Shown here: piece by piece, positions 48,502 to 58,282 of the stretch
Position numbering within the stretch: position 1 is the first letter of the stretch
How the letters are laid out: each line of letters opens with the position of its first letter
Source of the DNA: Corallococcus sp. NCRR
Lineage (GTDB): Bacteria; Myxococcota; Myxococcia; Myxococcales; Myxococcaceae
DNA length: 64,000 bases
Direction of reading: 5' to 3'
Assembly (NCBI RefSeq): GCF_026965535.1
Contig: NZ_CP114039.1
Span: forward strand, 5,890,001 to 5,954,000
Notes under the pieces: model-generated
The model's input: only the letters and a program-made list of their open reading frames with translations
Database searches by the model: none
Told to the model about the DNA's origin: nothing
Translations under genes and position numbers: made by a program

Positions 48502-48774
48502 CCGCCGCTCCCTCTCCCTGGAAGGTGGCGTGTGACACAGCGGACGTCCATCCCGTCCCACCCGCCCCGAGGGTCGAGACCGCCGTCGGAATAGACACAC
48601 AGAATCCAAAAGCCAGACAAACGTGCAGTGTTGACGCCGGCTGATGTCTTGGTTCATTGTCGCCGCCCTTCGCGTGTCACAGCGGGAGATGGGCGGCTTC
48701 AGCGGGGTGCCGGGGGGTGCCGTGACGCAGCAGTTTGAAACCAGACATGTCATTGCCCTGAAGGGTCGTTTCGC

Positions 48775-49619
48775 GTGATTCGCGAGATCCTCAGCGGACT
48801 GCTCTGGCAGGGCCGGGTGGCATTGCGCAGCGGCGACGTGCGTGTCTTCGCCGCGCATGGCTACGTGGATGAAGGCTACCGGCCTTCGCGCGTGCCATTC
48901 CTGTCCGGCACCGGCACCGCCTCCGTCCTCATCTACCCCACGCTCGCCGTGCCCGACCCCTTCCACGCCGACAATCCGGCCCCGGATGGACTGGCGCTGT
49001 CGCTGGGGCTGCGTGTCGCGGCAGGCGCCGTGGCCGCGCAGACGCTGCCGGTGGCCGTGCTGATGGCGCAGGGGCAACCCGTGCTGCGGCTCATCGTCCG
49101 CTACGAGCAGGTGGACACCCGGCTCATGGGCGAGGTGGTGGCCACCGCGACCTTGGCGCAGTCCACCGGGACGCAGGTCGCGGAGACGCGCTGGAGGCTT
49201 CTGGTGCTCACTGGGTCCGTTGGATCCGGCGCTGCGCGGCTCCGTCACGGCGGCCTCGCGCCTCAAGCCCGGCGACGTGGTGGTGCTGGGCTCCTTGCGA
49301 GGACGGCTACCGCGTGGGTAGGCAGCGCTCCCAGGCGCTGGTGCCCGTGGAGGGCGCCTGGGCCCGGGGCCGCACGCTCGTGTTCCAGGAGGAGTGCTTC
49401 TTCTTCCAGCCGCAGCTGCGCCGCCGCGACGACCTCCTGAACCACCTGTACCGCTGCTGCGTGGACTCACGGGTCTCCGCGCTGATGGACGAGCCGAACG
49501 CGCGCGCCACCGCCCGCCTCGTCGATAAGCCCGTGCTGGGCCTCATCGCACGCGGCGCCAGCGGCCACCCGGGAACGGCTGTCACCGAAGTCGATACCGC
49601 CAGGCGCGGGACCAGTTGA
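48775..49619 (+). pseudogene. unknown gene with two apparent frameshifts
   Basis: It starts VIREILSGLLWQGR and reads well to about 49220, where GTTGGATCC carries an extra base: GTTGATCC would read SVDPALRGS. A second break near 49304 (TTGCGAGGAC; two bases short of a LREDGY reading) moves to the frame that ends VTEVDTARRGTS. Restored, it would be about 280 residues, cytoplasmic, with beta-rich segments (KPGDVVVLGS). I do not recognise the family. It may be a real pseudogene or low-quality sequence. Confidence 0.55.
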
Positions 49620-49757
49620 AACCAGGAGGATGAACGTGGCTGTGCGACCGCCCGAACGACTGCATTCCCACCCCATCGCTGGTGGGGTTATGAATGGAAG
49701 TCTAAGGGTCCGTCTCGGTACCACGCCCTGTGGCCTGACAGACACCTCCCTGCCACC

Positions 49758-49778
49758 CCATTGGTATTCCGCCAATGG
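49758..49778. promoter_or_regulatory. inverted repeat before the flavin reductase
   Basis: CCATTGG/CCAATGG with a 7-base spacer, 50 bases upstream of the start codon. It looks like a regulator-binding palindrome. The rest of the 209-base gap has a short frame after AGGAGG at 49624 that I do not trust. Confidence 0.35.
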
Positions 49779-49828
49779 ATTGGAGGAAGTGCTGACCGGG
49801 TGGCGGGCCGGGTGGTAGAGACCGGCAC

Positions 49829-50329
49829 ATGACTCAGAGCGGTACTGAAGGGGTGTCGGCCCTGGACTTCCGGGAGGCGATGTCCCGGTGGGCGAGCGGG
49901 GTGGCGGTGGTCTCCGTCCGTGACGCGGACGGGATCGCGGCGACGACGATCAGCTCCTTCAGCTCCCTCTCCCTGACGCCTCCGCTCATCGTCCTGGCGC
50001 TGCAGCAGTCCTCCCGCACGCTTCCGCGGGTGGAGGCCGCCCGCCGCTTCAGTGTGAGCGTGCTGTCCACCATCCAACGCGACGTGTCGGTCCACTGCGC
50101 GAAGGGGGAGGCCGAAGGCCGGATGTTCGACGAAGGAGCCTTCGTGCGGGACAGCCTGGTGGGTCTGGCGTGCACTCTGTTGGATGTGCACCGTTACGGC
50201 GATCACCTGTTGCTGGTGGGCCGTGTGGAGCGCATCCAGCGGGGAGTAGACGGAGAACCGTTGCTCTACTGGAACCGGGCGTATCGCGCGCTGACAGCGC
50301 ACCCGGAGCCAGGGCCCGCCCCGAAGTAG
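49829..50329 (+). CDS. flavin reductase family protein
   Basis: A 166-residue FMN-binding split-barrel protein of the flavin reductase/HpaC type, which reduces free flavin with NAD(P)H for partner monooxygenases. Family pattern: REAMSRWASGVAVVSVRDAD, ATTISSFSSLSLTPPLIVLAL and YGDHLLLVGRVERIQRG. It is soluble and cytoplasmic. No monooxygenase gene is adjacent. It lies 48 bases before sodB and may share its transcript. Confidence 0.88.
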   Translation: MTQSGTEGVSALDFREAMSRWASGVAVVSVRDADGIAATTISSFSSLSLTPPLIVLALQQSSRTLPRVEAARRFSVSVLSTIQRDVSVHCAKGEAEGRMFDEGAFVRDSLVGLACTLLDVHRYGDHLLLVGRVERIQRGVDGEPLLYWNRAYRALTAHPEPGPAPK

Positions 50330-50377
50330 CGAACGCGTAGCTGAAACCTCACTGAACCTGGAAAGGACGCACCCCAA

Positions 50378-50962
50378 ATGCCCTTCACGCTGCCCGAGCT
50401 CCCGTACAAGAAGGACGCGCTGGCCCCTCACATGAGCCAGGAGACGCTGGAGTTCCACCACGACAAGCACCACGCGGCCTACGTCAACAAGCTCAACGAG
50501 CTGACCGCCGGCAAGCCCGAGGCCGCCAAGTCGCTGGAGGAAGTCATCCTCAGCAGCGACGGCGCCGTGTTCAACAACGCCGCCCAGGTGTGGAACCACA
50601 CCTTCTTCTGGAACTGCATGAAGCCGGCCGGCGGTGGCAAGCCGACGGGTGACATCGCGGCCGCCATCGACCGCGACTTCGGCTCCTACGACGAGTTCAA
50701 GCGGCAGTTCACCGAGGCCGCCATCACGCAGTTCGGCTCCGGCTGGGCGTGGCTGGTGAAGGATGGCAACAAGCTGTCCATCATGAAGACGTCCAACGCG
50801 GACCTGCCGATGAAGCACGGCAAGAAGGCCCTGCTCACCGTCGACGTCTGGGAGCACGCCTACTACATCGACTACCGCAACCTGCGCGCCAAGTTCGTCG
50901 AGGTCTTCCTCAACAGCCTCGTGAACTGGGACTTCGTGAACGAGAACCTGAAGAGCGCCTGA
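50378..50962 (+). CDS. sodB: iron superoxide dismutase
   Basis: Converts superoxide to oxygen and hydrogen peroxide. The 194 residues carry the metal ligands His27, His74, Asp156 and His160, with the last two in DVWEHAYYIDY. The NNAAQVWNH motif with Gln70 is typical of the Fe form. No signal peptide. GGAAAGG precedes the ATG. A hairpin follows, shared with the convergent kinase gene. Confidence 0.97.
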   Translation: MPFTLPELPYKKDALAPHMSQETLEFHHDKHHAAYVNKLNELTAGKPEAAKSLEEVILSSDGAVFNNAAQVWNHTFFWNCMKPAGGGKPTGDIAAAIDRDFGSYDEFKRQFTEAAITQFGSGWAWLVKDGNKLSIMKTSNADLPMKHGKKALLTVDVWEHAYYIDYRNLRAKFVEVFLNSLVNWDFVNENLKSA

Positions 50963-50980
50963 TGTGAAGTGAAGTGACGG

Positions 50981-51024
50981 GAACCGCGCGGCCCGGCTCG
51001 GCACGGTCCGGAGCGGCGCGGTTC
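50981..51024. terminator. bidirectional hairpin between sodB and the kinase gene
   Basis: Nine-base stem GAACCGCGC/GCGCGGTTC around a GC-rich loop that can fold further, in the gap between convergent genes. No long T-run. Confidence 0.5.
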
Positions 51025-51034
51025 TCGGATGCTT

Positions 51035-53752
51035 TCAGTGCCGCCCGGCAGCCAATCCCTCCACCAGGAACAGCCGGGAGAGCGCCTCGTTGTAGCTGTA
51101 GGCGTAGGACTTGCCGTCCTCGGAGATCGCCAGGGTCATCACGGAGATGAGGCCCGGCATGACGCCTCCCGCGGGGAGCGTCAGGTGCGGCGTGCTGACG
51201 CCGGTCTTCACGTCGACCCTGGAGATGCGCACCGGGAGCGAGACGCTGCGCAGGTAGAGCGCCGCTCCGCTCGCGTCCCAGCCCACCACCCATTGATCCG
51301 TGAACCGGCCGGGGACGGTGCCTTGCGCCTCGCCCGTCGCGGAGAACACGCGCAGGTCTCCCGCCGCGTCCACCGCCGCGAGCCGTGAGCCGTCCGGAGA
51401 GATGGCCGCGGTGAGGCCCATGCCCTCCGCCGTGATGGGCCTGGGGGCTCCGGCGCCGGGTTCGAAGACCCAGAGCCGTGCAGGACGTCCCTCTTCGTGC
51501 GCGCGCAGGAGCAGCCGCTTCCCATCCGGGAACCAGCGCGCGGTGAGCACCGTGGTGACAGGCGCGAGCGACAAGGACCGGGGCTCTCCCGCGCCCGTGG
51601 GCAGCAGCAGGAACTCCATCCGCTCGCCGTAGCGCACCGTCAGCACCTGCTTGCCGTCCGGAGACAGCGCCATGGGGATGCCGTCGCCCAGTCGGACCGG
51701 AGGCGCGCCATCGGAGGTGCGCAGATAGGCGCCGTAGGTGGGGCCCTCCACCTCCGAGCCCTCGGCGAAGAGGAGCGTCTTGCCGTCGCGGGACATGTCC
51801 GTCATGAACGACGAGTCCGACCAGGTGAGGTCCCGCTCCGCGCCCGCGTGCCCGAATGACAGCCCCGTACGGATCATCGGGTGATCCACCAGGACAGCGC
51901 CATCCTGGGAGATGTCATGCAGCACCATCCGCCCGGCGATCCGATCCACCGGCCGCGTCGTGCCGTTCAGGTCGACCGCGAACAGCTCGGAGTCCACGCC
52001 CGTCCGGGAGGCGGTGAACCACACCTCCTTGCCATCCGGAGCCCAAGCCAGGCCCCGGACGCTCGCCCAGTCCGAAGAGAGCTCCCGGGGCGGACCGTCC
52101 TTCTCCAGCACCCAGACTCCGCCCCGGTCGTCCTTGGGATGCTCATGGAACAGGAACGCGAGCCGCGCGCCGTCAGGAGACACGCGTGCGTGGCTGATCC
52201 ACCCCTGGGATTCGAAGCGCACCGTGCCGGGAGGCTGCTCCAGCCGGAAGCTCTCGCCCACGCGGCGCACCACCGCGAGCGGTCCATTCGAACGTCCCCA
52301 GTCCGCCTCCAGCACGCCATCGAGCACGGCCCGGGGCGCGCCGCCCGCGAGCGGCATCAAGCCCAGCGTCCCGCTGCCATGGTCGGCGTCGAAGAACCGC
52401 GGCTCGAGCAGCACCGCCAGCTCCCCCTTGGAAGACGCGGCGAGCACATCCGCGCGCTGTCCCAGCGGTTGTGACACCGGACGCTCCGTGCGCGCGCTGT
52501 AGAGCTCCGCGGGGCCGCCCTCCCAAGCAGCGCCATAGATCAACGTGTGTCCGTCCGCGGAGAACCGGGCGTTGAGCACATGGCCCCGGCGGAACGTGAC
52601 GGGGCGGTACGTCGGGCGTGAAGCCTGCGCCGCGGGCACCGCCACGGGCGTCGGTCTGTGTCCAAACACCAGGAAGCCACCGGCGACAAGCAGCAGCAAG
52701 GCCGCAGCGGCCGCCAGCAGGGCAGGGCGTGGGAATCCCCTGCGCCGCAAGGCCAGGGGCGCACCGCGAGCCACGATGGACTCCAGCGCGAAGGCCAGGT
52801 CCTGCGCGGATTGGAACCGTTCGCCTGGGTCCTTCGCCAGACAGCGTGCAATCACAGTCCCCAGCTCTCCCGGAAGCACAGGAGGCGCATCGCGGAGCGC
52901 GGCGCTCATCCGCTCCACCGGGCTGTCACCGCCAAAGGGAGCAAAACCACTCACGGCCTCATGAAGCACCGCGCCGAGCGAGAACACATCCGCGCGAGCA
53001 TCCACGCCCTGCCCGCGGATCTGCTCCGGAGCCATGTACCCGGCGGTGCCCACCATCGCTCCACTTTGGGTGAGCGAGGCCTCCTCGGTCCGCTCGGTGA
53101 GCCGGGCCAGCCCGAAGTCGAGGATCCGCGCGCTGCCATTCGAGCACAGGAAGATGTTCGCGGGCTTGAGGTCGCGGTGGATGACGCCACGCGAGTGCGC
53201 GGCCGCGAGCCCCTGCGACAGCTGGATGCCCAGCCGCAGCGCCTGCTCCGGAGGCAGAGGCCCACGCATCAGGCGGGTCCGCAGGGTGACCCCCTCCAGC
53301 CACTCGGTGACGAGGTACGGCACGTCCTCATGGGTGCCCACGTCGAACAGGGTGAGCAGGTGGGGATGGGACAGCGCGCCCACCGCACGGGCTTCCTGTC
53401 GGAAGCGGGCCAGGCGCTCCGGATCCTGTGCGAACCGGACCGGGAGCACCTTCAGCGCCACGTCCCGTCCCAACCGCCCATCGCGAGCCCGGTACACGTC
53501 CCCCATCGCGCCACTGCCCGCATGGTCGACGATGACGTACGGCCCCACCTGCTCCCCAGGAGCGAACGCGCGGAGAGGAGGAGCCGACTCCCCGAACCGG
53601 CCCTCCGCGTGCCACGTCGCCGCGACGGCCGCGAGCAGCGACCCACAGGAGTCACAGCGGGACAGGTGCGCCTCGGCGAGGCCGCGCTGCTCGGACGGCA
53701 GGCGGCCCTCGACGAAGGCGAGAATCGTTTCCTCGGACGGACATCCCGACAT
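51035..53752 (-). CDS. Ser/Thr protein kinase with N-terminal anti-sigma-type zinc finger and periplasmic beta-propeller
   Basis: A 905-residue transmembrane kinase. Residues 1-45 form a zf-HC2-like domain (HLSRCDSC; His29, Cys33, Cys36). The kinase domain (about 71-325) has G-loop GSGAMGDVY, Lys101, HRDLKPANI (Asp194) and DFG (Asp212), so it should be active. One membrane helix lies at about 344-364. The C-terminal 540 residues are TolB/WD40-like repeats (SPDGARLAFLF; SPDGKQVLTVR) outside the membrane. It is third in an operon with a sigma factor and a propeller lipoprotein, suggesting a signal-controlled sigma switch. Confidence 0.93.
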   Translation of the reverse strand: MSGCPSEETILAFVEGRLPSEQRGLAEAHLSRCDSCGSLLAAVAATWHAEGRFGESAPPLRAFAPGEQVGPYVIVDHAGSGAMGDVYRARDGRLGRDVALKVLPVRFAQDPERLARFRQEARAVGALSHPHLLTLFDVGTHEDVPYLVTEWLEGVTLRTRLMRGPLPPEQALRLGIQLSQGLAAAHSRGVIHRDLKPANIFLCSNGSARILDFGLARLTERTEEASLTQSGAMVGTAGYMAPEQIRGQGVDARADVFSLGAVLHEAVSGFAPFGGDSPVERMSAALRDAPPVLPGELGTVIARCLAKDPGERFQSAQDLAFALESIVARGAPLALRRRGFPRPALLAAAAALLLLVAGGFLVFGHRPTPVAVPAAQASRPTYRPVTFRRGHVLNARFSADGHTLIYGAAWEGGPAELYSARTERPVSQPLGQRADVLAASSKGELAVLLEPRFFDADHGSGTLGLMPLAGGAPRAVLDGVLEADWGRSNGPLAVVRRVGESFRLEQPPGTVRFESQGWISHARVSPDGARLAFLFHEHPKDDRGGVWVLEKDGPPRELSSDWASVRGLAWAPDGKEVWFTASRTGVDSELFAVDLNGTTRPVDRIAGRMVLHDISQDGAVLVDHPMIRTGLSFGHAGAERDLTWSDSSFMTDMSRDGKTLLFAEGSEVEGPTYGAYLRTSDGAPPVRLGDGIPMALSPDGKQVLTVRYGERMEFLLLPTGAGEPRSLSLAPVTTVLTARWFPDGKRLLLRAHEEGRPARLWVFEPGAGAPRPITAEGMGLTAAISPDGSRLAAVDAAGDLRVFSATGEAQGTVPGRFTDQWVVGWDASGAALYLRSVSLPVRISRVDVKTGVSTPHLTLPAGGVMPGLISVMTLAISEDGKSYAYSYNEALSRLFLVEGLAAGRH

Positions 53753-53782
53753 GGTGGGGCGCGACTCTATGAGCGTTCGCGC

Positions 53783-54745
53783 TCAGGGCAGAAGAGGGGG
53801 CACCGCCACCCGGTACGCGCGGAAGGGCAGGGCCGGGGTCCCCGGCGTGCCGAAGAAGAACCCCATCTGCGACTCCAGCACCCACGCGCCGTCCTTTGTG
53901 AGCGCGGCGGCGGTCGGCTCCACGAAGCCGTTGGCGAGCACCTCCTTCGCGCCAGCGCCCTCACCGAGCGTCACCAGGGACGCCCGTCCCGGCGTGTTCT
54001 CCACGACGAACAGCCGGCCCGAGTCCACCCACTCGACCCCGTCCGGCGTCTCCAGCGCCGGCGTCACCGGGATGGTCACGGGCGCCCCCGCGCTGCCATC
54101 CGGCTGGATGTCGATGGAGAACAGCGCGCCCGTGTCGCTCTTCACGACGTAGAGCCGGTTGGCCCCGTCGTAGGCGATGCCGTTGAGGGTGATGAGGCCC
54201 GGCTCGGAGGGCTCGTACGCGGCATCCGCGGACCACGTATCGAGCGCCGTCCCACCCACGGCCAGGCGGAAGATCGCGTTCCCGAACGAGTCCGTCACGT
54301 ACACGTTGCCCGCGACATCGACGGTGACGTCGTTGCAGAAGCTGACCTCGCTGGGCATGGCGTGGCTGGCCTTCAGGGCGCCCGTGGAGAGCGCATACCC
54401 GTTCAGGTACGAGGCCTGCGCGGGCAGCAGCAGGTCGTCGTAGGTGCAGGCCCAGAGCGTGTCGTGTGCCTCATCCACCTCGAGCCCGTAGACGCCGAAC
54501 GCGGGCCGGCCCGGGACGAAGACCTCGGCCCCCAGCGAGCCCGGCTTGACGCGAGCGATGGCGCCAGTGCCCAGACTGCCCGCGTAGAGCGTGCCGTCCT
54601 TCGAGGCCGCGATGCCCTCCGGAAAGAAGCTCTCGCCGGGCCACTGCACCTCGGTGGGGATGGAGGGGGCATCGTCGGGGAACGGCTCGCAGGCGGAGAC
54701 GGTGGCGGCGAGGGTGATGACGGACAGCCAGGAACGGACGCGCAT
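53783..54745 (-). CDS. SMP-30/NHL-type beta-propeller lipoprotein
   Basis: A 320-residue exported protein. The signal MRVRSWLSVITLAATVSAC has lipobox VSAC; GAGGA lies upstream of the ATG. The mature part is a six-bladed propeller of the gluconolactonase/NHL type (EGIAASKDGTLYAGSLG; NDVTVDVAGNVYVTDS; NGIAYDGANRLYVVKS). It lies between the sigma factor and kinase genes and may bind the signal that the kinase's outer domain reads. An enzyme role is not excluded. Confidence 0.85.
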   Translation of the reverse strand: MRVRSWLSVITLAATVSACEPFPDDAPSIPTEVQWPGESFFPEGIAASKDGTLYAGSLGTGAIARVKPGSLGAEVFVPGRPAFGVYGLEVDEAHDTLWACTYDDLLLPAQASYLNGYALSTGALKASHAMPSEVSFCNDVTVDVAGNVYVTDSFGNAIFRLAVGGTALDTWSADAAYEPSEPGLITLNGIAYDGANRLYVVKSDTGALFSIDIQPDGSAGAPVTIPVTPALETPDGVEWVDSGRLFVVENTPGRASLVTLGEGAGAKEVLANGFVEPTAAALTKDGAWVLESQMGFFFGTPGTPALPFRAYRVAVPPLLP

Positions 54746-54822
54746 GAGGATTTCCTCGGTGAAGCCCGGGAGGGGCCTTTCGACGCCCTGACACCGGCCG
54801 GGAAATACCTTGCAGCGAAAGT

Positions 54823-55710
54823 TCAGCCCCCCGGACCGAGCAGCCGCGTCAGGCTGAGGTCCACCTGGCTCACGACCAGCGCCGCGATGCTGTCCACCGA
54901 GGAAGCGCCCACCCCGAGGCGTTCGCACAGCCGCCGCGTCGTGGTCTCCGCCACCTGTTCCCGCGCCCTGCTGAGCCACCGGGACACGGTGGACATGTGG
55001 ACGCGGTAGAGCGCCGCGATGGCGTCCAGGGACAGCGCCTCCACGTGGTACAGGCGCATCAGGGTGCGGTCCCGGTCGGACAGCTCACCCAAAGCCGCGC
55101 GCACGGCCTCCGTGAAGGCCTCGCGGTACCGCGAGCGCAGGTGTTCGAGTTCCGGCCCCAGCTGTTCACCGAACGCGGACTCGACGGAGTCCTGAGCGGC
55201 GGAGTCGGCCCGGGCCTCGGAGCGCTTCAAGTTGAGCGCGATGCGAAGCGCCGCCACCCGAACCCATCCGCCCAGCGCGCCGCCCCCGGTGAACTCCGCG
55301 ATCTTCGGCTCACCCGTGAACAGCTTCTCCCGAAGCCCCTGCCGGACTTCCGAGACGAACGCGGGCGAGCGGTCCACACCGGACACAAACGCGCCGACGT
55401 CACGGAGGTAACAGTCCTCGAAGAACTGGAGCGCGGCGCGGTCATGTCGCAGGCACCCGAAGGCCAGGTACAGCTCCGACAAGGCAGGCGAGGCCCCTTC
55501 GAGCGCCTCCAGGAGCGCCGTCGGAGACGTCAGCCGCTCCGCGACGAACGCCACGAAGGAGAGCGGCTCCAGCTCCACCCCGGGCCAGCGAGCCCGGGCG
55601 CGGTCGACGGAAGCACGGAGCAGCTCCTCCAGACGCGAGGGCTCCGGAAGCGAAGCAGGCGCGCGGCCAGGAGCCGCGAGAAAGGCGGAGGCCAAAGGAG
55701 TAGGGGACAC
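54823..55710 (-). CDS. sigma-70 family (ECF-like) RNA polymerase sigma factor
   Basis: A 295-residue sigma factor from a GTG (VSPTPLASAF); longer upstream frames look non-coding. The C-terminal region-4 helix-turn-helix is clear (LSDRDRTLMRLYHVEALSLD; VHMSTVSRWLSRAREQV). Region 2 is more diverged (LREKLFTGEPKIAEFTGGGA, then VRVAALRIALNLKR). It is first in the operon with the propeller lipoprotein and the zinc-finger kinase, so it is the likely target of that kinase. Confidence 0.85.
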   Translation of the reverse strand: MSPTPLASAFLAAPGRAPASLPEPSRLEELLRASVDRARARWPGVELEPLSFVAFVAERLTSPTALLEALEGASPALSELYLAFGCLRHDRAALQFFEDCYLRDVGAFVSGVDRSPAFVSEVRQGLREKLFTGEPKIAEFTGGGALGGWVRVAALRIALNLKRSEARADSAAQDSVESAFGEQLGPELEHLRSRYREAFTEAVRAALGELSDRDRTLMRLYHVEALSLDAIAALYRVHMSTVSRWLSRAREQVAETTTRRLCERLGVGASSVDSIAALVVSQVDLSLTRLLGPGG

Positions 55711-55836
55711 ACCCGGGACGCTACCACCCCCACCGGGCGGACGAAGGCCACCGTCCGACAGAGCCCACGTTGCAGATGACCCCCGGAGCCCCACGGGCGA
55801 GAATGCCGGAGCGCTTCACTTCCCAGAGGACAAGCC

Positions 55837-56925
55837 ATGCGCGTCATCAACTTCAATCCCGGCCCGGCCGGTCTCCCCACGGCGGCGCTGGAGCGGGCCC
55901 GGGACGAGCTGCTCGACTTCCAGGGCACGGGGATGTCGATCATCGAGCACAGCCACCGGGGCAAGGCGTTCGAAGCCGTGCACAACGAGGGCATCGCCCT
56001 GGTGAAGGAGCTGCTGGCCGTCCCGGACACGCATGAGGTCCTCTTCCTCCAGGGAGGCGCCTCGCAGCAGTTCGCGCAGGTGCCGATGAACTTCCTGCCC
56101 CAGGGAGGCTCCGCGGACTACGTGGTGACGGGAGGCTGGAGCGAGAAGGCGGTGGACGAGGCGCGCTACTACGGCACGCCGCGGATCGCCGCGAACACGG
56201 TGGACAAGGACAAGCGCTTCACGCGGATCCCCACCCAGGCCGAGCTCCAGTTGGATCCGAAGGCCGCCTACGTCCACATGACGAGCAACAACACGCTCTT
56301 CGGGACGCAATGGCACACCTTCCCGGAAGTGGGGCAGGTGCCGCTGGTGGCGGACATGAGCTCCGACATCCTCTGGAGGCCCATCGACGTGAGCCGCTTC
56401 GCGCTCATCTATGCGGGAGCCCAGAAGAACATCGGACCCTCGGGCATCGTCCTGGTGCTGGTGAACAAGGAGTTCATGGCGAAGGGCCGCAAGGACATCC
56501 CGAAGATCTTCCGCTACGCGACCTACGCGGAGAACAACTCGCTCTACAACACGCCCCCGACCTTCTCGATCTACCTCTGCCGCAACGTGCTCGCGTGGAT
56601 CAAGGGAGTGGGAGGCCTGAAGCAGATCGAGGCCTGGAACCGCGAGAAGGGAGAGTTGCTGTACGCGGCCATCGACCGCAACGCGGGCTTCTACCGGGCC
56701 CCGGTGGAGAAGGCGTCACGCTCGTACATGAACGTGGTGTTCCGCCTGCCGGACGAAAAGCTGGAAGAGGCCTTCGTGGCCGAAGGCGCCAAGGCCGGCA
56801 TGGTCGGAATGAAGGGCCACCGAATCACAGGAGGCATCCGCGTGTCCCTGTACAACGCGGTGACCGTGGACCACGTGAAGACGCTGGTTTCTTTCATGGA
56901 CGACTTCGCGAAGCGGAACGGATAG
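55837..56925 (+). CDS. serC: phosphoserine aminotransferase
   Basis: Transfers an amino group from glutamate to 3-phosphohydroxypyruvate for serine synthesis (also used in pyridoxal-phosphate synthesis). The 362-residue length is normal. It starts [14 protein letters not shown]. The PLP Lys is residue 197 in [12 protein letters not shown]. Other marks are [19 protein letters not shown] and the C-terminal [15 protein letters not shown]. It is transcribed divergently from the sigma factor. Confidence 0.97.
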   Translation: MRVINFNPGPAGLPTAALERARDELLDFQGTGMSIIEHSHRGKAFEAVHNEGIALVKELLAVPDTHEVLFLQGGASQQFAQVPMNFLPQGGSADYVVTGGWSEKAVDEARYYGTPRIAANTVDKDKRFTRIPTQAELQLDPKAAYVHMTSNNTLFGTQWHTFPEVGQVPLVADMSSDILWRPIDVSRFALIYAGAQKNIGPSGIVLVLVNKEFMAKGRKDIPKIFRYATYAENNSLYNTPPTFSIYLCRNVLAWIKGVGGLKQIEAWNREKGELLYAAIDRNAGFYRAPVEKASRSYMNVVFRLPDEKLEEAFVAEGAKAGMVGMKGHRITGGIRVSLYNAVTVDHVKTLVSFMDDFAKRNG

Positions 56926-57229
56926 TTCCAAGCGTTCGTCGAGAGGGCGCACGGGACGTTCACCAGCGTCCCGGCCTTGAGTTGCAGTGGGCCCGGACTG
57001 CAGCACCTGCCACAAAGGAGGTTTTCTCTCGGACGCGAGTTGCTGTTCGTACACGGTGCCACGCTTCCTCCATGGGGCCGAAAGGTGACCGTTAACGACG
57101 TCATCGACTCTTCGTCCAGAGTGGCCGCGACGTGCCGATCCCGCAGACGAACAGCCTGTTTCAACTCTTTACCCTCGTGGACCTATCAGCAAGATGAAGG
57201 AGTTCGCCCACAGGAGTGGCAGCTGAGGG
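56926..57229. other. gene-free gap with two hairpins before the insertion sequence
   Basis: Two hairpins follow serC. A possible fragment starts GRELLFVHGATLPPWG, resembling an alpha/beta hydrolase N-terminus, but it soon degenerates. It is probably a gene remnant disrupted by the adjacent insertion sequence. Confidence 0.35.
56952..57002 (+). terminator. tandem hairpins after serC
   Basis: CGGGACG/CGTCCCG (7 bp, loop 8) at 56952-56973, then TGCAGT/ACTGCA (6 bp, loop 8) at 56983-57002. Together they probably end serC transcription; no T-runs. Confidence 0.45.
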
Positions 57230-58097
57230 ATCCCCTCATTTAGCGAGTTGATCAGCCCACGCTCGCTCGGCGGCTGCGTGCGAGGGCGCTGGTGTCAGTG
57301 CAAAGAGGCAGCCACCATGACGCGCAAGGTGGCCATCGACGAAGAGCAGGTGCGGGCGTTCCTGACGGAAGTGTTTGAGGACGACCTGCACGTCAAACGA
57401 ATCCTGTCCCTGTCGCACGCGACGCTGGGGGCGGTGCAGGCGGCGAGCCTGTCGGTGGCGGCCATCGGCAAGGCCATGGCGTGGGCGCGTGGAGAGGACG
57501 TCACGTCCAAGCGCGCGGTGAAGCAGGTGGACCGACTGCTGTCGAATGGAGGCTTCGGCGTCTGGAAGCTCTTCGCGTCCTGGGTGCCCTTCGTGCTGGC
57601 GGAGCGGACCGAGGCGGTCATCGCGCTGGACTGGACGGACTTCGAGCAGGACGACCAGGAGACGCTCGTGGCCAGCCTCATCAAGCCTCACGGAAGCTAC
57701 GGCCCAGGAGGTGCTGGACGTCTACGCCCGGAGATTCACCATCGAGGAGACGTTCCGGGACGTGAAGGACCTCAAGTTTGGCATGGGGCTGAAGCAGGTG
57801 CGCGTGAAGACGCCCAAGCGTCGAGACAGGTTGCTGCTCGTCAGTGCCCTGGCCCAGGTTCTTCTGACGCTGCTGGGAGCCGCGGGCGAGGCACCGGGTT
57901 ACGACAAGCATTTGAGGGTGAATACGGTGAAGCGGCGTACGCACTCTCTCTTCACCCAAGGCACCTACTATTTCATGGCCATGCCGCGCATGAGCGATGA
58001 ACGACTCCGCCCGTTGGTGGAGCGATTCGCGCAACTCGTTCGCGAGCACGCCGTCTTCCGAGAAACCTTCGGACTTATCTGATTTAGATGAGGGGAT
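57230..58097 (+). mobile_element. IS4-type insertion sequence, internally deleted
   Basis: Terminal inverted repeats ATCCCCTCATTTA (57230-57242) and TAGATGAGGGGAT (58085-58097) match in 12 of 13 positions. They bracket a transposase remnant of the IS4 family. At about 870 bp it is shorter than typical IS4 elements (about 1.3-1.5 kb). No target duplication is evident. It interrupts gene fragments on both sides. Confidence 0.7.
57317..58082 (+). pseudogene. IS4 family transposase, internal deletion and frameshift
   Basis: The first part (MTRKVAIDEEQVRAFLTEVF, then VIALDWTDFEQDDQETLVAS) is the N-terminus with the first catalytic Asp (DWTDF). The second part, in another frame (RRFTIEETFRDVKDLKFGMG), is the YREK-like region with the catalytic Glu. 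Roughly 150 central codons that would carry the second catalytic Asp are missing near 57690-57710, and the frame changes there. It cannot be active. Confidence 0.8.
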
Positions 58098-58272
58098 GCT
58101 TCAGGTTACGCCGAGCTACGACACAGTGAGTGCGCGTGCGGAAGGCGAAGTGTTGGACGTGGCCCGTGTCACAGTGACGCTTCAGGATGGGCGCATGGTG
58201 GCGGTGTCCGAAGGATGTTGGCTGTCCACGGAGCGCTGCATCCTTACGGCCCGCGAACTGTGCCGCTTCTAG
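58098..58272 (+). pseudogene. 3' remnant of a gene cut by the insertion sequence
   Basis: An open frame running out of the right end of the insertion sequence: VTPSYDTVSARAEGEVLDVA, then TVTLQDGRMVAVSEGCW, ending ARELCRF. It has normal local codon bias but no start, so it is the C-terminal part of a disrupted gene. Family unknown. Confidence 0.35.
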
Positions 58273-58282
58273 GAAGAACGAG

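Noticed and set aside
49630-49818. Small frame after AGGAGG upstream of the flavin reductase
   Set aside because: The only good start spacing is a GTG, the translation has no features, and it spans a palindrome likely to be regulatory.
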